Source of the DNA: Desulfobacterales bacterium
Lineage (GTDB): Bacteria > Desulfobacterota > Desulfobacteria > Desulfobacterales > JASFBJ01
Length of the DNA stretch: 11,252 bases
NCBI GenBank assembly: GCA_030149585.1
Contig: JASFBJ010000102.1
Location: 1 to 11,252, forward strand
Direction of reading: 5' to 3'
Shown here: piece by piece, positions 1 to 6,172 of the stretch
Numbering within the stretch: the first letter of the stretch is position 1
Layout of the letters: each line of letters begins with the position of its first letter
Notes under the pieces: generated by a model
Seen by the model: the letters and a program-made list of their open reading frames with translations, nothing else
Database searches by the model: none
What the model was told of the DNA's origin: nothing
Translations under genes and position numbers: made by a program

Positions 1-2
1 CT

Positions 3-884
3 AAAAAGCCCGCGGCAGTTCTTTTTCTCCATGGTCGTTTTGCTGATCTGATTATTGGTACAAAAAAAAAGATCCACTATGCCAGCCGCCTGGTTGCCTT
101 TGATAAATCCGAGCAGCAGATTGAATCTCTTTGGGAAAGAATCAGAAGCGATATCATAGCGCTGGAAAAAGATAATAGAATAAGCATTGAGCATTTATAT
201 TATCTTAACTGGTTTGATAAAGATACTTTGCCTGAGTGGCCGGCGGATTCCACTTTAGAATTGATTGCCTGTGACAAGGAAGAGATAACCCATCAAGATA
301 TAGTTTGCCAGTCATCTTTTATTAAATCTTTAAAAAAAACATCGGTGGATCACAGTATAAATTCAATCCTTGACAAGATTTATTTTTTTTCACGAAAAAT
401 TGCGCCATATGGCAATATTATGTTTTTCTTGCTCTCCCTGATTTTAATTGGAGGATATTGGAAGCATCAGGAAAAATCCAACTGGATTGAACAGCAAATC
501 TCCAAAACAACTCAACAGATAGAAAAAATCAGCGTAAAACCTGTAAATGCCATGCCCCTGATAATTATAAATGAGACTCTTGGTTTTGTTAAGGATTTGG
601 CCTCTTATAAAAAAAATTCTTCTTTTAATCAGGTTTTAAATGATATCTCGGACGTCTTAAATCCAGAGCTTGAAGTAAAAGATATAAAGCTTGAATATAC
701 TGCCGATGAATTGCGGGTGGAGTTTTCAGGGAATAGCTCAACCTCTTTTGACAAAGCCTATCAGGGATTTCAGGCCCTTATCAAAGGGTTGGAATCAAAT
801 AGCTATAAAATTGAGCAAAGCAGGTTTGACACCAAAATCAGATCATCCAGGTTTTTTTTAAAATTGAAGAAAATAATATCATGA
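3..884 (+). CDS. MshI/GspL/PilN-like pilus platform protein, 5' end missing
   Basis: The reading frame is open from base 3 to the TGA at 882-884, so the gene starts left of the window. The visible 293 residues have three parts. First is a soluble segment (about 3-400) matching the end of the PilM/GspL actin-like cytoplasmic domain, with a 'VLFLHGRFADLIIG' strand pair and the helix 'LWERIRSDIIALEKDN'. Next is one hydrophobic helix (about 414-462, 'NIMFFLLSLILIGG'). Last is a periplasmic part with a coiled segment and a ferredoxin-like GspL/PilN-type end (about 640-880). In this family the protein links the assembly ATPase to the periplasmic platform. A TTG at 228 could be read as a start, but the homologous fold continues upstream without a stop, so it is internal. 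The next gene overlaps by ATGA. The family is fairly sure; whether MshI, GspL or a PilM-PilN fusion is not. Confidence 0.72.
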   Translation, partial: KKPAAVLFLHGRFADLIIGTKKKIHYASRLVAFDKSEQQIESLWERIRSDIIALEKDNRISIEHLYYLNWFDKDTLPEWPADSTLELIACDKEEITHQDIVCQSSFIKSLKKTSVDHSINSILDKIYFFSRKIAPYGNIMFFLLSLILIGGYWKHQEKSNWIEQQISKTTQQIEKISVKPVNAMPLIIINETLGFVKDLASYKKNSSFNQVLNDISDVLNPELEVKDIKLEYTADELRVEFSGNSSTSFDKAYQGFQALIKGLESNSYKIEQSRFDTKIRSSRFFLKLKKIIS

Positions 885-1435
885 AAAGAAAACAACAGGG
901 ATTTAGCGCATTATTGATCATCTTTCTGGCTATTGGAGCCGCTTCTGTTTATCAGCTTTCAGGCGCATGGAAACAGGCCGTCGGCTTACGAACTGGTCCC
1001 CCCAAAATATTGCAGGATATTCAACTGCCGGGCGCAGTGGCCATGGCAGATATCAACAAGCTGGCAAAAGAAATGCAGGATTTGGCTTATCCTGAGGAAA
1101 ATCAAGAGCAATCACCCCAACTTGGATTATTTGGTTATTATCCCATGACAAAACATGGGGTACTGGTCAAAAAAGAGAAAAAATTGCAATCAGTAACTTT
1201 TAATTACAGCCTGACCTTTGCAATTGCTTCAGCAAAAAAAAGTTTTTGCGTTATTGACGGGAAGTTTTATCAACAAGGTTCAAAACTTCCTGATGGAGGT
1301 CAAATTCTCAAGATAGATTCAAAACGTGTCTTGATTAAAAAATTTCAAATTTCCAGATGGATACCCATGGCTCCTTTAACCATGGAAAACCAAAATAAGA
1401 AGAAAAGCCCCCCTAAACCAGGTGCCGGCATCTAA
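881..1435 (+). CDS. MshK/GspB-like bitopic pilus biogenesis protein
   Basis: A 184-residue protein that starts inside the stop codon of the previous gene (ATGA), with a purine-rich GAAGAAAA about 10 bases upstream. Residues 8-30 form a single membrane helix after a basic N-terminus, and the rest should be periplasmic. Residues about 107-165 resemble the small beta domain at the C-terminus of GspB (T2SSB) and of MshK/PilP/GspC-type proteins: a strand, then 'FCVIDGKFYQQGSKLPDG', then 'ILKIDSKRVLIKK'. Proteins with this domain bridge the inner-membrane platform and the secretin, which fits its place directly before mshL. The first residues, MKRKQQG followed by FSALLIIFLA, look like a prepilin-peptidase signal but lack Glu at +5. 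The tail is Lys/Pro-rich. The assignment rests on domain style and gene order, so MshK versus GspB cannot be settled by eye. Confidence 0.62.
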   Translation: MKRKQQGFSALLIIFLAIGAASVYQLSGAWKQAVGLRTGPPKILQDIQLPGAVAMADINKLAKEMQDLAYPEENQEQSPQLGLFGYYPMTKHGVLVKKEKKLQSVTFNYSLTFAIASAKKSFCVIDGKFYQQGSKLPDGGQILKIDSKRVLIKKFQISRWIPMAPLTMENQNKKKSPPKPGAGI

Positions 1436-1439
1436 ACGC

Positions 1440-1451
1440 GGAGGAAGAATG
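1440..1451 (+). promoter_or_regulatory. Shine-Dalgarno that sets the mshL start
   Basis: GGAGGA at 1440-1445 lies a few bases before the ATG at 1449-1451. An earlier in-frame ATG at 1422 would add nine polar residues in front of the lipoprotein signal and has no comparable ribosome site. The 1449 start is therefore chosen. This is the strongest ribosome-binding site in the operon. Confidence 0.75.
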
Positions 1452-2957
1452 AAACGATTGCTGCTGATATATGGATTACTCTGTTTTTTCGCAATTTACG
1501 GGTGTGCGTATGGTCCTTCTTCCATACTGAAACCGGAAAAGCATGATGAAAATGCCCTGCCCGATAAGATAAAATCGGAAGATGCGAAATTATCTCTGAT
1601 ACAAAAGGATCTGCGAACTTCCCTGGAAAAGAAAACCCAAAGGAAAATAGAAGTAGAACCGGTAATGCCGGTCTATAATCCACTGGAAGATAAGATAGTC
1701 TCTTTTTCAATGGTTAATGAAAAACTTGAAATCATATTATACTCTCTTGCGCATGCAACAGGTTTAAACCTTATAATAGATCCAGCAATTAAAAATGAAG
1801 AAAAACTGATCACCTTAAATTTTGAAGAGGTCTCAGCAGCAGTTGTACTAAGAGAAATTTTAGGCAGTTTTGATTATTTCTATGAAATAGAAGAAAATAT
1901 TATCAGGGTCAAACCATTTCAGGAACGTTTTTTCAAGCTAAACTTTTTAGACACATCAGTAAAGTCGAGTTTTGATGTTGGTGGAGACGTTCTGGGAGCA
2001 GGCGAAACCGAAACAGTTAGCGGATTATCCGGTAGTTTTAAGCTCTCCGGCAATGGAACCAAATTTGGAAATCCTTATGACATGATTGAAACTATGTTCA
2101 AACCTTTGATATCAAGAAATGGAAAAATTACGCTCAACAGATTATCAGGCAGCCTGTATATCAAAGACAAACCAAGTGTTATTTTGATGGTTTCCCGGCT
2201 GATAAAGCATTTTAAAGAAATGCTTTCCAGGCAAATTATAATTGAAGCCCGGATAATCGAAGTAGCCCTTTCTGATGAGTATAAATACGGCATTGACTGG
2301 AATTTATTGAAGGATTTAAGCAATGCAGCCTCGGAATTGGGCAGTGCTTCCTGGTCTTATGGCACTGGATTGCTTTTAAAAGGCAGTGCAGGCGATTATT
2401 CACTTAGCACCACCATCAATGCTTTAAACACCTTTGGAGACACAAAGGTGGTCTCAAATCCCAGTATTCGTTCCAAGCATGGCAAGCCTGCCATGATCAG
2501 TGTGGGAACGTCCTATACATATAAAAAGAGTGTGGAGACAACCACCACTTCAACTTCATCTGAAAGCAACACAACAACCGAAGTTGAAGTATCCACGGTC
2601 TTTGACGGGTTGATTCTGGGAGTAATTCCTTTTATTGAGGAAAGCGGCAAAATCTCTTTGCAGATTAATCCCATTAAAAGTGATGTGGACCAAAGCAGTC
2701 TCAATCCTGAGTCGGTAAGTACCGGGCAGAGCATATCTCTGCCGATAGTTCATGTCAAAGAGATCAGTACGACAATTGCAATGCGTAGCCATGATGTAGT
2801 GATACTTGGCGGACTTATTGATAAACGACTGGTCAAGGTCAACAAAGGAGTCCCCTTTTTTTCAGCAATTCCAGTTCTTGGTTATCTTTTTAAAAATGAA
2901 TATAAAAGAGAAGAGACTCGGGAACTGGTCATTATTTTGAGTGTATCTCTAATATGA
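1449..2957 (+). CDS. mshL: MSHA-type pilus secretin MshL (outer-membrane lipoprotein)
   Basis: A 502-residue secretin that forms the outer-membrane channel for the pilus. The N-terminus is a lipoprotein signal, a basic-hydrophobic stretch ending in the lipobox IYGC with Cys at about residue 20. Residues about 84-151 form the N0/STN-like domain ('LIIDPAIKNEEKLITLNF'). The secretin core begins near residue 255 with 'QIIIEARIIEV', continues with 'VVSNPSIRSKHGKPAMISVG' (from residue 334), and ends with 'VVILGGLIDKR' (from residue 450) and 'GVPFFSAIPVLGYLFK', all classic secretin signatures. A Thr/Ser-rich loop (about bases 2535-2600) sits where MshL proteins usually have one. The ATG at 1449 is preferred over 1422 because of the GGAGGA site and the signal peptide. 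The stop overlaps the next start (ATGA). The secretin call is very safe; the MshL subtype rests on length, the STN layout and the neighbours. Confidence 0.93.
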   Translation: MKRLLLIYGLLCFFAIYGCAYGPSSILKPEKHDENALPDKIKSEDAKLSLIQKDLRTSLEKKTQRKIEVEPVMPVYNPLEDKIVSFSMVNEKLEIILYSLAHATGLNLIIDPAIKNEEKLITLNFEEVSAAVVLREILGSFDYFYEIEENIIRVKPFQERFFKLNFLDTSVKSSFDVGGDVLGAGETETVSGLSGSFKLSGNGTKFGNPYDMIETMFKPLISRNGKITLNRLSGSLYIKDKPSVILMVSRLIKHFKEMLSRQIIIEARIIEVALSDEYKYGIDWNLLKDLSNAASELGSASWSYGTGLLLKGSAGDYSLSTTINALNTFGDTKVVSNPSIRSKHGKPAMISVGTSYTYKKSVETTTTSTSSESNTTTEVEVSTVFDGLILGVIPFIEESGKISLQINPIKSDVDQSSLNPESVSTGQSISLPIVHVKEISTTIAMRSHDVVILGGLIDKRLVKVNKGVPFFSAIPVLGYLFKNEYKREETRELVIILSVSLI

Positions 2958-4078
2958 GTGTAATTTTTAAAGCATTGAATAAAATGCAAACAGGACCCGG
3001 CATAAGCAAGGGCATCGAGCAACCGGATTTAAGAGAAAGGAGCTCTTTAAAAAGAGTTATCTTTTCACCGCTTGCAGCAATTCTAATTGCCCTGCTTATA
3101 ATCGGAGCTGGATTTGCCTGTGTTTATGGGTTCAGCTATTTTAAACAAAAATATCAGGCCCGCCTGTCAAAAAAAATTGAGACTGCGGGGACTCCTTTGC
3201 CGGCGGCTGCAACTAACCAGCAGGCAAATATCGACGCTACTCAAATCACAGACATTGGCGCTATCCAGGAAAATGGCGTAATACCGCCACCGCCGATGAT
3301 TCCAGAAGATGACCCGGCTGATATTGCAAAATCGTGCAATATGCCAAAATCTAAAGCAGTTGAGCAGCAATCATCAAGGGCCTTTAAAAAAATGCAATAT
3401 AATCCGCCTGTGGTAAAAAAACGACCAGGCGATTTGACCATAACACGGGAAAATGAAGGTGCATTGGCTGAAAATTCAAAAAAGATAAAATTCTCAAAAA
3501 AGAGGAAACCTGCGCAAAAAAAGGTTGCCCACAAAAAAGATCTGCAGTTGACCGCAAATAGGTCCCGGATTTACCAGGAAGAGTTTCAAAAAGAGCAAGC
3601 TCCAGGCAAAATTACCAGGCCTCGCATGAAGAAAACCAGCAGGTCTGCAACACCACAAAAGGCAATGAATGCAAAAGATGCTCAGATAAAACAGCATAAA
3701 GCCGATCTCAAGCAAAACCGCAGGGTAATGCAATTGGTGTCAAAAATTCAGAATGCTCTGATAAATCAGGATGAAAAAAAGATCAATGAACTGATCAGGA
3801 AATTGACTTTGATCAAAGGAGAGGAAAACAGGTATGTATTAAAAATTAAAGCTTATCAGCTTTTGCGCCAAAAAAATTATGCTGCTGCTAAAATTTTGTT
3901 AAAAAAGATAATTTTAAAACAGGAAAATGACCTTGAAGCTGGAGTAAATCTGATAATAGTTGAAATTAACACAAATCAGCTGGATTCAGCACGTCAACGG
4001 TTAAAGCGTTTGGAAGAGCTTTTTCCTGAAAATCCAAAGATTATAGAACTCAAACAGCGTTTTAATTGGAATTACTAA
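2954..4078 (+). CDS. MshN/GspB-like membrane protein with C-terminal TPR repeats
   Basis: A 374-residue protein starting in the mshL stop codon (ATGA). The N-terminus 'MSVIFKALNKMQ' is the short cytoplasmic motif shared by MshN and GspB-type partners of ExeA/MshM ATPases. A membrane helix covers residues about 35-58. Next comes a long, low-complexity linker rich in Pro, Lys, Arg and Gln, very basic between residues about 150 and 255. The C-terminal 120 residues (from 255) are helical TPR-like repeats ('NYAAAKILLKKIILKQ', 'QLDSARQRLKRLEELFPENP'). In V. cholerae, MshN is a TPR protein of the MSHA system, and GspB works with ExeA to place the secretin. The ExeA-type ATPase two genes on supports such a pairing. 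No Shine-Dalgarno is obvious, so translation is probably coupled to mshL. Confidence 0.75.
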   Translation: MSVIFKALNKMQTGPGISKGIEQPDLRERSSLKRVIFSPLAAILIALLIIGAGFACVYGFSYFKQKYQARLSKKIETAGTPLPAAATNQQANIDATQITDIGAIQENGVIPPPPMIPEDDPADIAKSCNMPKSKAVEQQSSRAFKKMQYNPPVVKKRPGDLTITRENEGALAENSKKIKFSKKRKPAQKKVAHKKDLQLTANRSRIYQEEFQKEQAPGKITRPRMKKTSRSATPQKAMNAKDAQIKQHKADLKQNRRVMQLVSKIQNALINQDEKKINELIRKLTLIKGEENRYVLKIKAYQLLRQKNYAAAKILLKKIILKQENDLEAGVNLIIVEINTNQLDSARQRLKRLEELFPENPKIIELKQRFNWNY

Positions 4079-4085
4079 GGCTAAA

Positions 4086-4583
4086 ATGGTTATTTCAGCC
4101 AGAGCCTCTGATAAATTAATATCCAGCATATTATATCTGGGTATAATTGCTATTACCATATGGGGTGGTCAAAAAATCATTAATCGGGCTATTGAAACCA
4201 GATTTTATAATGATTTTTTGCTTAAATGGGAGATTGCAGCAAAAAATTATTCAGTTTCAGGAAGCAAATTACCTGTTTTTAAAGGCACAAATCATATGCT
4301 CTATATGAATCAGCTGGCAAATTTGATGCAAAAACAGCTAATCAGTCTTCCTGCTTCCAATACGAACAATCCTTTTATTTACCAGCTAAACAGAATTTTC
4401 AGCCCCAAAGAGCGTATTTTCCTGTTTTGCCTGGCGGATCGAATTATTTTATATGGAATTTCCAAAACAACTATTATGTATCTCTCTAAAATGATAGATA
4501 AAAGCAGCAGCCAAAACAAAAAAAAATTTAGCGCATTTAAGGGTAAGAACCAAACAAATTACACAGGACAAATAAAATTATGA
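4086..4583 (+). CDS. Unrecognised single-pass membrane protein, possibly pilin-like
   Basis: A 165-residue protein I do not recognise. It starts 8 bases after the previous stop, with a weak AAGG site at 4077-4080, and ends by ATGA overlap with the ExeA-type ATPase gene, so it belongs to the operon. One hydrophobic helix lies at residues about 12-31, followed by an exported domain of mixed helix and strand. Some of it has a pilin or pseudopilin flavour: 'WEIAAKNYSVSGSKLPVF' after the helix, and 'DRIILYGISKTTIMYLSKMI' near the end, which recalls the segment before a pilin's last turns. It has no prepilin cleavage site (no Gly followed by Phe and a Glu at +5). The C-terminus is Lys/Asn/Gln-rich and probably disordered. 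Coding is supported by the tight packing and the membrane helix. Function is unknown; a platform or minor pilus subunit is only a guess. Confidence 0.6.
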   Translation: MVISARASDKLISSILYLGIIAITIWGGQKIINRAIETRFYNDFLLKWEIAAKNYSVSGSKLPVFKGTNHMLYMNQLANLMQKQLISLPASNTNNPFIYQLNRIFSPKERIFLFCLADRIILYGISKTTIMYLSKMIDKSSSQNKKKFSAFKGKNQTNYTGQIKL

Positions 4584-6172
4584 CTTCCAATAACTATTTT
4601 GAGCAGATAGATTATCTTAATTTTTTTGAGCTTGACACAAATCCCTTTCCTGTTGCCCCGGATGATAAAAATTTTTTTCTTTCAGAACATATTAATCAAA
4701 TAATATCTGAAATTACCCATGGAATATTAACTCGCAAGGGTTTTATGACCTTAACCGGTGAAGTAGGCCTGGGCAAAACTACAATCAGTCGCAGAATCAT
4801 CAGTTTATTAGAGGAAAGAGGCGTTGCCACTTCACTGGTACTTAATTCCGCTTTTCAGGGAGCTGAACTGATTCAGGCCATTAACAGCGATTTTGGGCTG
4901 GACACTCTCTATCTGCCTGAAAATGGCAGAATATTTGGTGAGCAGATAAAATTATTAAATGATTTTCTGCTTGAACAAAATAAAAAGGGGAGAAACTGCG
5001 CAATTCTCATAGATGATGCTCAAAATCTGGATCACGAAAGTCTGGAAACAGTTAGAATGATATCCAACCTGGAAGCTGACCAGCAGAAACTGGTTCAAAT
5101 TTTGCTGGTTGGGCAACCTGAGCTTACGGAAAACCTGAATAATAAAAATCTGCGACAACTTAAAAGCAGGGTGATAATCAAAGGAGATGTTCAACCTCTG
5201 ACAAAAGCAGATCTTAAAAACTATCTTTTTTTCAAGCTCAACTCGGCAGGCAATAACGGACTGCTAAATATCCAGAGTTCGGCCATAAAAAAGATATATA
5301 AATATGTGCGCGGCAATATCAGACAGCTCAACATGCTTATGGATCGCGCTCTTTATGTTGCCTTTATTTATAATACCAGAAATATCACCCGTAAAATTAT
5401 AAGAGAAGCCTGTCAGGATATCTATCCTGAAAAAATAAAATTCAGAAAAAAACTACTGGTACCTGCTTTTTGTATGGTTTTACTTCTTGTCGGGGGCATG
5501 CTTATTCACTCAGTTGTTTATCGGCATTATTTTTCCAAAAAAACCAGCATAGCATCCAAACATTTTCTAGGCCCACCTCTCTTTGATAAATCATTAACAC
5601 AATCAGCTGTTTTTAGTCTGCCGAATATACTGGTTTCCCCCAAAGCCCAGACCCGGCAAGGATTAAAGAGGGAAATAGCAGTTGATCTGATAAAAATTCC
5701 CGAACCGGTTATAGATTTTTTAAAAGATTATCAGATTGCTTCCCACGCTCAAGAATTTTGGCAAGCCGTTAAAACCGGCCAATATGAAAAAATTTCCAAA
5801 ATAATCTATCAGGCAAGCGGTTATGAACTCATAAGGTTAAACACTCTCAACCAGGAGATAAAAGAAAAATTTGGAACCTTTACTCTTCCATCAGAAAAAG
5901 CAGGTTGGAAAACCCATTTTTTATTTTGGAAGCCTGGTCTCAAACTGCCGAAATTTTATTATAGATATGCTGGTAACGATGTCCTTAAATTGCAAAAAAT
6001 GCTGGCACAAATAGATTTATATCATGATAAATTCGACGGAATTGTTGGTAAAAATTTAATGCTGGCAGTAATTGATTTTCAAAAAAAAATGGAAATACCG
6101 GTTACTGGTTACCCGAATAAACAGATGTTATTTCTGTTATCACAACAAAAGTGTATAAAAAAAAATGGATAA
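4580..6172 (+). CDS. ExeA/MshM-type AAA ATPase with periplasmic peptidoglycan-binding domain
   Basis: A 530-residue protein close in size to ExeA of Aeromonas. The N-terminal 'FFELDTNPFPVAPD' is the typical ExeA/MshM opening. The AAA domain shows Walker A GEVGLGKTT (60-68), Walker B ILIDDAQ (142-148) and a sensor-like LVGQPEL (176-182). A membrane helix lies at about 292-313. The periplasmic half ends in a peptidoglycan_binding_1-like repeat at about 462-525, with 'GNDVLKLQKMLAQIDLY', 'FDGIVGKNLMLAVIDFQ' and a final 'LFLLSQQ'. Between them is a segment resembling the C39-like region of ExeA proteins but without visible catalytic residues. In Aeromonas, ExeA with ExeB helps the secretin pass the cell wall, and that role is inferred here. 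V. cholerae MshM, as I recall it, lacks the peptidoglycan domain. The gene overlaps mshE by 8 bases at an A9 run. Confidence 0.9.
   Translation: MTSNNYFEQIDYLNFFELDTNPFPVAPDDKNFFLSEHINQIISEITHGILTRKGFMTLTGEVGLGKTTISRRIISLLEERGVATSLVLNSAFQGAELIQAINSDFGLDTLYLPENGRIFGEQIKLLNDFLLEQNKKGRNCAILIDDAQNLDHESLETVRMISNLEADQQKLVQILLVGQPELTENLNNKNLRQLKSRVIIKGDVQPLTKADLKNYLFFKLNSAGNNGLLNIQSSAIKKIYKYVRGNIRQLNMLMDRALYVAFIYNTRNITRKIIREACQDIYPEKIKFRKKLLVPAFCMVLLLVGGMLIHSVVYRHYFSKKTSIASKHFLGPPLFDKSLTQSAVFSLPNILVSPKAQTRQGLKREIAVDLIKIPEPVIDFLKDYQIASHAQEFWQAVKTGQYEKISKIIYQASGYELIRLNTLNQEIKEKFGTFTLPSEKAGWKTHFLFWKPGLKLPKFYYRYAGNDVLKLQKMLAQIDLYHDKFDGIVGKNLMLAVIDFQKKMEIPVTGYPNKQMLFLLSQQKCIKKNG

Noticed and set aside
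933..1148. 71-codon plus-strand frame inside the MshK/GspB-like gene
   Set aside because: It overlaps in another frame, has no ribosome site, and the overlapping gene has a membrane helix and a domain match.
1422..1448. Earlier start codon for mshL
   Set aside because: It would add nine polar residues before a good lipoprotein signal, while GGAGGA stands just before the ATG at 1449.
2478..2495. Perfect 7-bp inverted repeat CATGGCA/TGCCATG with a four-base loop
   Set aside because: It lies in the most conserved part of the secretin coding sequence, where residue choice explains the bases; a chance hairpin is likely.
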